DNA of 11,927 nucleotides from JAPLGD01 sp041302745 (GCA_041302745.1 JBFYQP010000134.1:1-11927), one strand, 5' to 3'; numbered from the stretch's first letter, positions 1-8,140 are shown. A program made the numbers and translations. The notes: generated by a model not told the origin, from the sequence alone.

Positions 1-257
1 CCGCAGTCGACGAGCATCTCGGCCGAGACGGCTCCGGTAAACGCGCCGCGTGGCTCGGCGTGCAGATCCTGAGCTCCGAGACGAACGTTCGTCTTGCAGA
101 GGAGGCGACCGGCACGATCGAGGCTTGGGAAGGCCGGAAGCAGGACGATCTCGGACTCTGCCTGCGAGACGAGCGGAAGGAAGCGAGCGAGGAAGACCTC
201 GGTCTCGGACGGGGTCTTGTTCATCTTCCAATTGCCGGCGATGAGGTGCACGCGCAT
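1..257 (-). CDS. tpiA: Triosephosphate isomerase, N-terminal part (cut by window edge)
   Basis: Triosephosphate isomerase interconverts dihydroxyacetone phosphate and glyceraldehyde 3-phosphate in cytoplasmic glycolysis and gluconeogenesis. The reading frame is open from the window edge to an ATG whose A is at 257, giving 85 full codons of a family usually about 250 residues long. The product begins MRVHLIAGNWKMNKT. This is the first beta strand of the TIM barrel, with the substrate-binding Asn (N9) and electrophilic Lys (K11). Residues 62-84 (AQDLHAEPRGAFTGAVSAEM and on) match the conserved Q-x-GAFTGE-S block, with Ala replacing the Glu after TG. A strong Shine-Dalgarno (GGAGGGG on the minus strand, 262-269) fixes the start. 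It is divergent from mnmG. The catalytic His and Glu lie outside the window. Confidence 0.95.
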   Translation of the reverse strand, partial: MRVHLIAGNWKMNKTPSETEVFLARFLPLVSQAESEIVLLPAFPSLDRAGRLLCKTNVRLGAQDLHAEPRGAFTGAVSAEMLVDC

Positions 258-275
258 CGTCTCCCCTCCGCGGCG

Positions 276-281
276 AGTATA
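276..281 (-). promoter_or_regulatory. Probable -10 element for tpiA
   Basis: Minus-strand TATACT lies 18 bases before the tpiA ATG. Transcription would start near 269, so the leader would hold little more than the ribosome binding site. No convincing -35 hexamer is seen 16-19 bases upstream, so this rests on the -10 match and its position alone. Confidence 0.4.
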
Positions 282-307
282 GCCGGTCCGCGCTCGCGCG
301 TGCACGA

Positions 308-336
308 TTGACTTTCCAGGACTGGCTTCCTACCAT
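308..336 (+). promoter_or_regulatory. Probable sigma70-type promoter for mnmG
   Basis: TTGACT (308-313), a 17-base spacer and TACCAT (331-336) give a good -35 and a 4/6 match to the -10 consensus. The start would be near 343. It faces mnmG in the 193-bp gap between tpiA and mnmG and would leave a leader of about 108 bases containing two GC-rich hairpins. Confidence 0.5.
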
Positions 337-348
337 CCAGCCCGCCCT

Positions 349-408
349 CGGCGCTCCGCGCCGTGCGGGAACGGCAGTGGACGACGTCGCCTCGGCGGGC
401 TCCGCCGA
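349..408 (+). other. Two short perfect GC hairpins in the mnmG leader
   Basis: CGGCGC-tcc-GCGCCG (349-363) and TCGGCGG-gct-CCGCCGA (392-408) are perfect 6- and 7-bp stems with 3-base loops. They lie between the putative promoter and the mnmG start. Neither is followed by a T-run, so they are not ordinary intrinsic terminators. I do not recognise them as a known regulatory RNA; GC-rich sequence throws up such stems fairly often. Confidence 0.4.
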
Positions 409-450
409 CGTGCGCCGTGGATGAGTGCGAAGGAAGGCGGATTTCCCACG

Positions 451-2295
451 ATGAGACAGTATGACGTCGTTGTGATCGGCGCCGGTCACGCCGGATGCGA
501 GGCAGCGCTCGCCGCGAGCCGTCTCGGCGTCTCCACGGCGCTCGTCACGACCAACCTCGGGGAGATCGGCCGGATGCCGTGCAATCCATCCATCGGCGGG
601 CCTGGGAAGTCTCAGCTCGTGTGCGAAGTCGACGCGCTGGGGGGAGCCATGGCGCGGATCACCGACGAGACGATGATCCACATTCGACTCCTCAACACGA
701 GCAAAGGGCCGGCCATGCAGGTGCGCCGCGCGCAGGTGGACCGATCGGCGTACAAGGAGGTCTGGAAGAGGGTCCTCGAATCGGCAGAAGGGCTCGACCT
801 GATCGAGGGCGAGGTCGAGGATCTCGCGGTCCGCGATGGGAAGGTCTGCGGCGTTCGCCTCCGTGAAGGACTGGATCTCGGGGCCCGCGCGGTCGTCATC
901 GCGGCGGGGACGTTCCTCAACGGGCGAGTCCTCCTTGGGGATGTCTCGTACCCCGCCGGCCGAGCGGGCGAGCCGCCGTCGATTGGACTCGCCGCATCGC
1001 TGCGTCGACTCGGGCTTCGTATGGAGCGGCTGAAGACGGGGACCCCGCCGCGCGTCCACCGACGCACCCTCGATGTCTCTCGCCTCGAACGCCAGTCGAC
1101 GAGCGACGTGCCGCTCTGTTTCTCCTTTGGATCCAGGGCGCACGTTCTCCCCGATGACCACCCCGTGTACGTGACGCACACGAACGCGGAGACGCACAGG
1201 ATCATCGAATCGAACCTGAAAGAGAGCGCGATCTACAACGGGCTGATGAGCGGGACGGGACCGCGACACTGCCCATCGCTCGAGAGCAAGATCGTGAAGT
1301 TCCCGAGCCGGGAGCGGCACAAGGTCTTCCTCGAGCCCGAAGGGCGCGACAACGCCGAGGTCTACCTTCAAGGGATCTACACCGCGTTCTCGCCGGAGCT
1401 GCAGGATCGAGTCGTCCACTCGATCGAAGGCCTCGAGTCGGCGCACATCGTCCGCTACGGCTACAACATCGAGTACGACTTCGTCGATCCTCTGCACCTA
1501 TCAGCGTCCCTCGAAGTGCGCGGAATCGCCGGCCTGTACCTCGCCGGCCAGCTGATTGGGACGACGGGGTACGAGGAGGCTGCGGCGCTCGGGCTCGTCG
1601 CGGGCATCAATGCGGCGCACCAGGTGCGGGACCGCGAGCCGTTCTTCGTTACTCGCGGCGAGGCCGTGATCGGCGTCTTAATCGACGACCTCGTGACGAA
1701 GGGGGTCACGGAGCCGTACCGGATGCTCCCGTCGCGTGTCGAGCACCGGATCCGCTTGCGCGAGCGAAACGCCGACCTACGGCTCGCCGAGCGCGGCCGC
1801 GCGATCGGCCTCGTTTCGGACGAGGACTGCGCACGGGTTGCTCTACGTCGTGGGCGGATCGACGAACTGCTCGCGATGCTGCGAGCCACGCGAATCGGAC
1901 CCAGCGATCCGCGCAGCGCCCGCCTCGCCGAGCGCGGCAGCCGGCCGCTTGAGTCGAACGGGGCCAGCTTGTTCGAGCTCCTGCGCCGGCCGGAGGTGCG
2001 GCTGGCCGACCTCGTGCCTGTCGACGGCCTTCCTCTGGACGTTCGCCAGGAAGTGGAGATCGAGGGGAAGTACGCGGGGTACCTCATCCAGCACGAGCAG
2101 GAGATCGAGAAGCTCAAGCGGCTCGACGGGCTGCGGATTCCCGAGGACCTCGACTACGATGCGATGACCACGCTGTCGTTCGAGGGGCGTCACCTCTTGC
2201 AGCGAGTCCGCCCGCGGTCGTTCGGCCAGGCAACCCGCGTCCCCGGTGTGTCGCACGCCGATCTGTCGATGCTGGCCATCCACCTGCGCCGATAG
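451..2295 (+). CDS. mnmG: tRNA uridine-5-carboxymethylaminomethyl modification enzyme MnmG (GidA)
   Basis: MnmG is the FAD-dependent partner of MnmE. Together they install the (carboxymethyl)aminomethyl group at C5 of the wobble uridine U34 in certain tRNAs. The N-terminal Rossmann motif VVVIGAGHAGCEAA (residues 6-19) binds FAD. Also visible are RMPCNPSIGGPGKSQL (41-56), the GPAMQVRRAQVDR block, LKTGTPPR, TGPRHCPSLESK and GTTGYEEAAALG (370-381). Cys44 and Cys274 match the two conserved cysteines of the family. The C-terminal helical domain (about 540-614) ends GQATRVPGVSHADLSMLAIH, as expected for MnmE/tRNA contacts. At 614 residues the length is typical (E. coli 629). I prefer ATG 451 because AAGGAAGGCGG (430-440) precedes it. 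ATG 421 would add ten unconserved residues and has no clear Shine-Dalgarno. mnmE is not in view. Confidence 0.96.
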   Translation: MRQYDVVVIGAGHAGCEAALAASRLGVSTALVTTNLGEIGRMPCNPSIGGPGKSQLVCEVDALGGAMARITDETMIHIRLLNTSKGPAMQVRRAQVDRSAYKEVWKRVLESAEGLDLIEGEVEDLAVRDGKVCGVRLREGLDLGARAVVIAAGTFLNGRVLLGDVSYPAGRAGEPPSIGLAASLRRLGLRMERLKTGTPPRVHRRTLDVSRLERQSTSDVPLCFSFGSRAHVLPDDHPVYVTHTNAETHRIIESNLKESAIYNGLMSGTGPRHCPSLESKIVKFPSRERHKVFLEPEGRDNAEVYLQGIYTAFSPELQDRVVHSIEGLESAHIVRYGYNIEYDFVDPLHLSASLEVRGIAGLYLAGQLIGTTGYEEAAALGLVAGINAAHQVRDREPFFVTRGEAVIGVLIDDLVTKGVTEPYRMLPSRVEHRIRLRERNADLRLAERGRAIGLVSDEDCARVALRRGRIDELLAMLRATRIGPSDPRSARLAERGSRPLESNGASLFELLRRPEVRLADLVPVDGLPLDVRQEVEIEGKYAGYLIQHEQEIEKLKRLDGLRIPEDLDYDAMTTLSFEGRHLLQRVRPRSFGQATRVPGVSHADLSMLAIHLRR

Positions 2296-2298
2296 CGG

Positions 2299-4011
2299 CT
2301 ACGGGCCTGCGACGGGCAAGAGCTCGCCCATCCGAACCCACCGGGACGCTACGTTGCTGAAGATCGGGCCCGCCGTCGACCCGCCGCCGACGGGTCCCGT
2401 ACCGACCTCATCGAGAACGACGAGGATGACGTAGCCGGGGTCCTCCGCGGGGATGATTCCGGCGAACAGGGACGTGTACACCCCCGAGTCGTACCCCTTG
2501 CCGGCGACGGCCTTCTGCGCAGTCCCGGTCTTCCCGGCGACGGAAAAGCCGTCGACGGCGGCGTGCGTTCCCGTCCCGCTCTTGACGACGCCGACCATCA
2601 AGTCCTTCATCGTCGCGCACGTCTGTGCCGACAGGACGGTAGGCGGCACGGGCGTTCTCTTCTTGCGTCCCGACTCCTGATCCGGCTGGATCACGTGCGG
2701 GGTGACGAGGACGCCGCCGTTCGCCACGACGGCGAGGCCGCGGGCCAGCTGGATGGACGTAACGGCGATCGACTGGCCGTACGAGGTCGAGGCGAGATCG
2801 AGGTCCGTCCACTGCTTCGCGTCGCGGAGGATGCCCTTTGCTTCGCCCGGGAGATCGACGCCGGACGGCGCGCCGAACCCCAGGTCGACCAGGGCCTTGT
2901 AAAGACGGTCCTTGCCGAGGTCGAGGGCGACGCGGACCATCGCGGTGTTCACGGAATCCGCGATGACCCGGGCAAACGTGACGGTTCCGTACGACCAGTT
3001 GTCGGCGTTGTGGACCGTGTGTCCGCCCACCTTGATGCCGTCGTTGCCGTTGAACTTGTCTCCGGGCGTGACGGTCCCGGCCTCGAGGGCGGCCAGTCCT
3101 GCGAAGACCTTGAACACGGAGCCTGGCTCATACATGAAGTTGACCGCAAGGTTCCGGCGCTGCGCGGGGGTCGACGTCGAGAACTGATTGAGGTTGTACG
3201 TCTTGTCCTGCGCCATCGCGAGGATCTCGCCCGTCTTGGGATCGAGCACGACGACCATCCCGGCGGCGGCCTGGAGACGGGCGACGCCGCTCTGGATCTC
3301 GTCCTCGCAGACGAACTGGAGGCCGGCGTTGATCGTGAGGTGCAGGTCGCGACCCGGCTTTCCCTCCTCGATCACGTCGGAGGAGTACGTGCGGCCGTCG
3401 GCGCCGGCGACGATCCGCATGCGGGTTGGGGTTCCCCGTAGATCCTCGTCGTGGGTCAGCTCGAGTCCTTCAAGCCCCTCGCCGTCCGCGCCGACGAATC
3501 CGATCAGGTTCGAGGCGAGACGCCCTTGAGGGTAGAACCGCTTCCAAGCGTCGAGGAAGATCAGCCCGTAGGCCCCCGCGTCTTCGGCCTGGGTCTTGAT
3601 GCGTCGCGCGGTCTCCAGGTCGACTTGCCGATCGATCCACGTGAAGTAGCTGGAGCGGTACACGCGGCTCGACACCTCGGCGGCCGACATCCGGAGCTCC
3701 TTGCTGAGGATCTCCACGAGCTTGGCCGGACGGGTCATGTTGTAGCTGTCGATCGCGATCGACATGGCCTTGACGTCGAAGGCGAGGACCGTGCCGTTGC
3801 GGTCATAGATGGCGCCGCGCCGCGGCCAGACGTCGACGGTCTTCTCCTGCATCGCCGCGGCGGCGCGCGACCAGCTGCCATGTTCGATGACTTGGAGCTG
3901 AAGCAAGCGAATCCCGATGACGGCGCACCCGACCATCAAGAAGCCCGCGAGCAAGCGTCCTCGGCGCCAGGTCTCTCCGTCACTCGTCGCGGCTCGGCGG
4001 AATGCGTACAT
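2299..4011 (-). CDS. ftsI: Septal peptidoglycan D,D-transpeptidase FtsI (class B PBP3)
   Basis: A class B penicillin-binding protein that cross-links septal peptidoglycan and acts on the outer face of the membrane in the divisome with FtsW. Residues 19-40 form one membrane anchor. VWPRRGAIYDRNGTVLAFDV (61-80) is the start of the dimerisation/pedestal domain. The transpeptidase domain has the three active-site motifs SVFK (298-301, nucleophile Ser298), SVN (353-355) and KTGT (494-497). The protein is 570 residues long and ends soon after the catalytic domain with no PASTA repeats, which favours FtsI over a SpoVD/PBP2x-type protein. The ATG overlaps the end of the ftsL-like gene by 32 bp, implying coupled translation. 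The next in-frame Met (26) would cut into the anchor. The stop is 3 bp from the converging mnmG stop. Confidence 0.93.
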   Translation of the reverse strand: MYAFRRAATSDGETWRRGRLLAGFLMVGCAVIGIRLLQLQVIEHGSWSRAAAAMQEKTVDVWPRRGAIYDRNGTVLAFDVKAMSIAIDSYNMTRPAKLVEILSKELRMSAAEVSSRVYRSSYFTWIDRQVDLETARRIKTQAEDAGAYGLIFLDAWKRFYPQGRLASNLIGFVGADGEGLEGLELTHDEDLRGTPTRMRIVAGADGRTYSSDVIEEGKPGRDLHLTINAGLQFVCEDEIQSGVARLQAAAGMVVVLDPKTGEILAMAQDKTYNLNQFSTSTPAQRRNLAVNFMYEPGSVFKVFAGLAALEAGTVTPGDKFNGNDGIKVGGHTVHNADNWSYGTVTFARVIADSVNTAMVRVALDLGKDRLYKALVDLGFGAPSGVDLPGEAKGILRDAKQWTDLDLASTSYGQSIAVTSIQLARGLAVVANGGVLVTPHVIQPDQESGRKKRTPVPPTVLSAQTCATMKDLMVGVVKSGTGTHAAVDGFSVAGKTGTAQKAVAGKGYDSGVYTSLFAGIIPAEDPGYVILVVLDEVGTGPVGGGSTAGPIFSNVASRWVRMGELLPVAGP

Positions 4012-4528
4012 AGCGTGTCGTGCTCGGCTGGATCATGCCCAGGTGCTCCGTGGCGTACTTCGAGACGCGGGGAAGCGAGAAGGCTTCAGCGATCTCGAGC
4101 CTCAGGGTGTGGTTGATCTCCTCCAGCTCGGTGAGGTTCTCCTGGAGCGCCTCGCGGTCCGCCGTGAGGGCCCGGAGCATCGTGCCCTGATGGATGTACA
4201 GGAAGGAGAGGCCGCCGACCAGAACGGCCACGGCCAGCGCGATGGCCATGTCGGCGGGGATTGGGAGGCGCAGGTCTTTCAGGCTGAGCCTTCTCCGCAT
4301 CTTCGTCTTCGGGCCTTGGGCGGGCGCCCAGCTGGCTCCGCGCCGTCGCCGAAACGTCGGGAGGCGGAGTCCCCGGAGACCGATTCCTCTGCGTTGCACC
4401 GGCGCGCCGCCTTGCGACGGGAGCCACGTTGTCGTCCGGCGCGGGCGGAGCCGCATTCGGCTTCGGCTCGTTCGCTTCACAGGCGCAAAGGCCTGCGCGG
4501 GCGTCCACATTCGTCGTCGGCGAGACAT
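3980..4528 (-). CDS. ftsL: FtsL-like cell-division membrane protein with long basic N-terminal tail
   Basis: FtsL is a small bitopic divisome protein that joins FtsB and FtsQ/DivIB and helps activate FtsWI. From ATG 4528 the product has 182 residues. It starts with about 90 Arg/Lys-rich residues, then one membrane helix (about 93-112, DMAIALAVAVLVGGLSFLYI), then a heptad-like coiled coil (TADREALQENLTELEEINHT). The tail SLPRVSKYATEHLGM is typical of FtsL. Position between rsmH and ftsI supports the call, since sequence similarity within this family is weak. The start is uncertain. ATG 4300 would give a normal-sized 106-residue FtsL but leave 281 untranslated bases inside an otherwise tight operon; neither start has a clear Shine-Dalgarno. 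The basic tail uses fewer G/C third positions than its neighbours. Confidence 0.82.
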   Translation of the reverse strand: MSRRRRMWTPAQAFAPVKRTSRSRMRLRPRRTTTWLPSQGGAPVQRRGIGLRGLRLPTFRRRRGASWAPAQGPKTKMRRRLSLKDLRLPIPADMAIALAVAVLVGGLSFLYIHQGTMLRALTADREALQENLTELEEINHTLRLEIAEAFSLPRVSKYATEHLGMIQPSTTRYVRIPPSRDE

Positions 4529-4581
4529 GTCTTCAACAAGGATAGGGTAGGGGACTCGCCTCCGCAGGGACACGTGTCGCG

Positions 4582-5541
4582 CTACCGGCCGAACTCGATG
4601 ACTCTGCGGCACGCGCGGAGCTTCGCGCTCCGCGCGCGGGGGTTGGCCGCCACCTCGTCTTCCGCCGCCACGATGGGCTTCGGGGTGAGAATCTCGGCCT
4701 CCACCCGTTTGCCGCACGTACAGACGGGGAAGTCGGGCGGACAGACGCACGTCGCGGCGAGGTCGCGGAAGTAGCCCTTCACCATGCGATCCTCGAGCGA
4801 GTGGAAGCTGATCACGGCGAGCGTGCCGCCCTTGGAGAGCCGAGCGAAGCCTCGGCGCAGGCCGAGGGAGAGCTGTACAAGCTCCTCATTGAGGGCGATG
4901 CGGATCGCTTGGAACGTCCGCGTCGCCGGGTCGATCCGCTGAGCGAAGTAGACGCGCGGGACGGCGTGGTGGACGACGTCCCGCAGGCGGGCGGTCGTCT
5001 CGATCGGGCGAGCGAGCCTCTCCCGCACGACGGCCCGAGCGATGGCCCGCGCGTAGCGCTCCTCGCCGTAGTCCTGCAAGGCGCGCTCCAGTTCCTCCGG
5101 GGAGACCAAGGCGAGCCACTCGGCCGCCGTCGCGCCGCGAGATCGATCCATCCGCATGTCGAGGGGGCCGTCGGCGCGGAAGCTGAAGCCGCGGGCGTCG
5201 TCGTCGAGCTGGAGAGACGAGACGCCGAGATCCAGCAGCAGGCCGTCAACGGCGCCGACGCCGTGCCGATCGAGGAGTCGGTCCAGGTCTCCGAACGCGC
5301 CGTGCAAGAGCGCGACGCGGTCCCCGAATCGGTCGAGCCTTCCTCGGGCATGCTCGAGCGCCGCCTCGTCCCGGTCGATCCCCACGACGCGAACCTCCGG
5401 CTCCGCCTCGAGGATCGCCTCGGCGTGCCCGCCCAGGCCGACGGTGCCGTCGACGAGGAGGGTCCCGGGGCGTGGCCGAAGGAGCCGGACGACGTCGCGT
5501 GGGAGAACCGGAACGTGCAGGCGCTCCTCGCCTGCGGTCAT
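4582..5541 (-). CDS. rsmH: 16S rRNA (cytosine-1402-N4)-methyltransferase RsmH (MraW)
   Basis: RsmH uses S-adenosylmethionine to methylate N4 of C1402 in the decoding centre of 16S rRNA. The 319-residue length is typical. HVPVLPRDVV (9-18) opens the protein. DGTVGLGGHAE (31-41) and GIDRDEAAL (54-62) form the SAM-binding fold. DLGVSSLQLDD with RGFSFRADGPLDMRMD (104-132) is the family signature. TRTFQAIRIALNEEL (208-221) and ISFHSLEDRMVKGYF (244-258) follow. Near the C-terminus are four cysteines in CVCPPDFPVCTCGK (265-278), as often seen in this family. The ATG overlaps the mutS stop by four bases (ATGA), so translation is likely coupled to mutS. It heads the division part of the operon; no mraZ is present. 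Confidence 0.96.
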   Translation of the reverse strand: MTAGEERLHVPVLPRDVVRLLRPRPGTLLVDGTVGLGGHAEAILEAEPEVRVVGIDRDEAALEHARGRLDRFGDRVALLHGAFGDLDRLLDRHGVGAVDGLLLDLGVSSLQLDDDARGFSFRADGPLDMRMDRSRGATAAEWLALVSPEELERALQDYGEERYARAIARAVVRERLARPIETTARLRDVVHHAVPRVYFAQRIDPATRTFQAIRIALNEELVQLSLGLRRGFARLSKGGTLAVISFHSLEDRMVKGYFRDLAATCVCPPDFPVCTCGKRVEAEILTPKPIVAAEDEVAANPRARSAKLRACRRVIEFGR

Positions 5542-8102
5542 TCGGCGCCTCGCTCGGCGGCGTGCCGCTCGCCCGCTTGCCGCTTCAGATCGGCGAGCCG
5601 CTGGAGCGCCTCAAGCGGCGTCATGCGATCGGTGTCAAGCTTCCTGAGCGCTCGAAGGACGGGGTCGTCTTCGGTCCCGAACAAGGGGAGGGGCTCGGCG
5701 GGCGGCTCCTTCCGGGCCAGTCGACTGAGCGGCGCCTCGGAGAGCAGGTCCGCGAGGATTCGGTCTGCAGCGTCCGTGACGTGGGTCGGGAGGCCGGCAA
5801 GCCGGGCGACGTGGACGCCGTAGCTCCCCTCTGCGGTTCCGGGCTCGACGCGGTGGAGGAACACCACGTCCTTGCCGACCTCCTTGACAAGGACGTGGAG
5901 ATTGACAACGTTCGGGATCTCTTCGGCGAGCCGCGTCAGCTCCTGGTAGTGGGTGGCGAAGAGCGTCTTCGCACGGACGCGGTGCGCCAGCTCCTCCGCC
6001 ACGGCCCAGGCGATGGACACGCCGTCGAACGTGCTCGTCCCGCGTCCCATCTCGTCCAGGATGATCAGGCTCTGCGACGTGGCGCGCTCAAGGATCGCGG
6101 CCACCTCCAGCATCTCCATCATGAACGTGCTGATCCCCGAGGAGAGCATGTCGCTTGCCCCGACTCGGGCGAACACGCGGTCGACGATCGGAAGGGCGGC
6201 GCTCTTGGCCGGCACGAACGAGCCCATCTGCGCCATCAGGGAGACGAGGGCGGCCTGGCGGAGGAACACCGACTTCCCCGCCATGTTGGGCCCCGTCAGG
6301 ATGACAAGGTCGCGGCCCTCGGGGAGATCGAGGTCGTTCGGGACGAACTCCTCAATTCGTTCGACGACCGGATGCCGCCCGGCGCGGATTTCCACGGCGT
6401 GACGAGCGTGGAACGTCGGGCGGACGTACTGGTACCGGTGGGCGACGTCGGCGAGAGAGAGGAGCACGTCAAGTTCGGCCAGCGCGTCGGCGGACTCCTG
6501 GAGCTGCGGGATCGCGCCGCGAAGCACGCCTACGGCCTGGTCGTAGAGCTCGGCTTCGAGCGCTTGGGCGCGCTCCTCGGAGTTGGCGATCCGGCCTTCG
6601 ATCCCACGCAATTCGTCGGTGACAAAGCGCTCGGCGTTCGCCAGGGTCTGGCGCCGGACGTACTCGGGGGGCACCTTGTCCAGGTGGGGGCGGGTTACCT
6701 CGAGGTAGTAGCCGAAGACCCGGTTGTACCCCACCTTCAAGGAGGGGATCCCCGTGCGCTCCCGCTCGGTTCCCTCGAGGTGCGCGAGTCGTTCGCGCAT
6801 CGCCCTCGACTCCTCGCGCAGCAGGTCGAGGTCGGACGAGTACCCAGGACGGATGAAGCCTCCGTCTCGAACGTCGACGGGCGGCTGATCGACCAGCATC
6901 GCGGCGAACCGCGCGCGAAGCACCTCGAGCTCCGGCGAACCCAGCCTGCCGCGGATCGAAGTCAGCAGCGTCGACGCCGAGCTCTGGAGCGACTCCTCGG
7001 CGAGGGTCTGCCCGATCCGCGGGATGGCCTCGAGAGAGCGCAAGAGGAGCAAGAGGTCCTGGGGCCGGAGGCGGCCGCTTCCCAGCTTGCCGATCAGCCG
7101 CTCGAGGTCGTGGATCCGGACCACCGCCTCGCGCAGCTCGTCGCGGACGAGCGCTCCGCTCGTGAGTGCCTGCACTGCGTCCAATCGCTCTTCGATCGCC
7201 GTCCGATCCGTGAGCGGGGCGAGGATCAGGCGCCGGAGACGGCGCCTTCCCATCCCCGTGACGGTGCGGTCGAGCGCGTGAAGGAGCGTGCCCTTCTCCT
7301 GACCCTCCCGCGCCGGGCGGACGAGCTCCAGGCTGCTGATGGTGAACGGGTCGAGATCCATGTGATCGGCGATCCGGTAGGGGCGGACCGGGCGTAGGTG
7401 GGATGGAGACGACTGCTGGGTCCGCTCGACGTAGGCTGTGACCGCCGCCGCGGCCTGAAGCGCCCGTTCGTCGACTCCCTGGTCCTCGGCGCGAGTCCTC
7501 CGAACCGCGAACGTCGCCTCGGGAACGCGGGTGACGAGCCGGCCGTCCAGCAGGGCGGCGAGGGGCGCCAGGTCATCGGTCTCCGAGACGAGGACCTCGC
7601 TCGGGTCGCGTCGCTCCATTTCTCCGCGCAAGGAGGGCGTTCCGTCGGCGATCGTGCACGAGAACTCCCCCGTCGAGAGGTCGAGGAACGCGATCCCAAA
7701 GCCTTCGTGGCCCGCCAGGCGCAGCGCCGCCAGGTAGTTGTTGACCCCGGCGTCGAGGACGGCGTCGTCGAGCGCGGTTCCCGGCGTCACAACGCGGACC
7801 ACGTCGCGTCTCACGAGGCCCTTCGCGGTCTTCGGGTCCTCCATCTGCCGGCACACGGCGACCTTGTATCCGCGCCGCAGGAGCTGGTTCACGTACGCCT
7901 CGCCCCGACGAATCGGCACCCCGGCCATCGGATGACCGTTGCGAGAGGTGAGCACGATGTCGAGTTCGCGAGCGAGGATCTCGGCGTCGTCGAAGAACGC
8001 CTCGTAGAAGTCGCCGAGGTGGAAGAAGAGGATCGCGTCCGGGTGCTCTGCCTTGAATCGCAGGTACTGCCTCATCATAGGGGACTCGGTCGACTTCGGC
8101 AT
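5538..8102 (-). CDS. mutS: DNA mismatch repair protein MutS
   Basis: MutS clamps on DNA, recognises base mismatches and small loops, and recruits MutL in an ATP-dependent way. The 854-residue product has the full MutS1 layout. The N-terminal mismatch-binding domain carries the Phe-x-Glu motif in LGDFYEAFFDDA (F32, E34). Connector, lever and clamp domains span roughly 120-560. The ATPase follows, with Walker A GPNMAGKS (604-611), ILDEMGRGTSTFDG (681-694, Walker B D683/E684) and ATHYQEL (716-722). The C-terminal helix DRMTPLEALQRLADLK (825-840) is the usual dimerisation tail. mutL is not in the window; rsmH follows with a 4-bp overlap. No Shine-Dalgarno precedes ATG 8102, and a -10-like TATACT lies only 8 bases upstream, so the mRNA may be leaderless. 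The alternative starts M9/M10 also lack a Shine-Dalgarno. Confidence 0.97.
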   Translation of the reverse strand: MPKSTESPMMRQYLRFKAEHPDAILFFHLGDFYEAFFDDAEILARELDIVLTSRNGHPMAGVPIRRGEAYVNQLLRRGYKVAVCRQMEDPKTAKGLVRRDVVRVVTPGTALDDAVLDAGVNNYLAALRLAGHEGFGIAFLDLSTGEFSCTIADGTPSLRGEMERRDPSEVLVSETDDLAPLAALLDGRLVTRVPEATFAVRRTRAEDQGVDERALQAAAAVTAYVERTQQSSPSHLRPVRPYRIADHMDLDPFTISSLELVRPAREGQEKGTLLHALDRTVTGMGRRRLRRLILAPLTDRTAIEERLDAVQALTSGALVRDELREAVVRIHDLERLIGKLGSGRLRPQDLLLLLRSLEAIPRIGQTLAEESLQSSASTLLTSIRGRLGSPELEVLRARFAAMLVDQPPVDVRDGGFIRPGYSSDLDLLREESRAMRERLAHLEGTERERTGIPSLKVGYNRVFGYYLEVTRPHLDKVPPEYVRRQTLANAERFVTDELRGIEGRIANSEERAQALEAELYDQAVGVLRGAIPQLQESADALAELDVLLSLADVAHRYQYVRPTFHARHAVEIRAGRHPVVERIEEFVPNDLDLPEGRDLVILTGPNMAGKSVFLRQAALVSLMAQMGSFVPAKSAALPIVDRVFARVGASDMLSSGISTFMMEMLEVAAILERATSQSLIILDEMGRGTSTFDGVSIAWAVAEELAHRVRAKTLFATHYQELTRLAEEIPNVVNLHVLVKEVGKDVVFLHRVEPGTAEGSYGVHVARLAGLPTHVTDAADRILADLLSEAPLSRLARKEPPAEPLPLFGTEDDPVLRALRKLDTDRMTPLEALQRLADLKRQAGERHAAERGAE

Positions 8103-8110
8103 GTCGGATC

Positions 8111-8140
8111 AGTATACGGGCAGCGCGGAGCGGGCCCCAA
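8111..8140 (-). promoter_or_regulatory. Probable promoter of the mutS-rsmH-ftsL-ftsI operon
   Basis: On the minus strand, TTGGGG (8140-8135), an 18-base spacer and TATACT (8116-8111) precede mutS. Only 8 bases separate the -10 from the ATG, so transcription would begin at or within about two bases of the start codon. The -35 keeps only the TTG of the consensus. The -10 hexamer is identical to that proposed for tpiA. Confidence 0.5.

Noticed and set aside
421..450. mnmG start at ATG 421
   Set aside because: No clear Shine-Dalgarno, and ten residues before the conserved start are not typical of MnmG; ATG 451 has a better ribosome site.
2563..3441. 292-codon plus-strand frame opposite ftsI
   Set aside because: Lies over the transpeptidase active-site region of FtsI on the other strand and shows no family features.
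4529..4750. N-terminal extension of the ftsL-like gene to an ATG at 4750
   Set aside because: It would overlap the conserved C-terminus of rsmH by 169 bases and adds only biased Arg/Gly-rich sequence.
4801..5823. 340-codon plus-strand frame opposite rsmH and the mutS end
   Set aside because: Shadow of RsmH; composition is biased and no recognisable motif is present.
5472..7397. 641-codon open frame on the plus strand opposite mutS
   Set aside because: The minus strand carries every MutS motif through this stretch; the plus-strand translation resembles no protein family.
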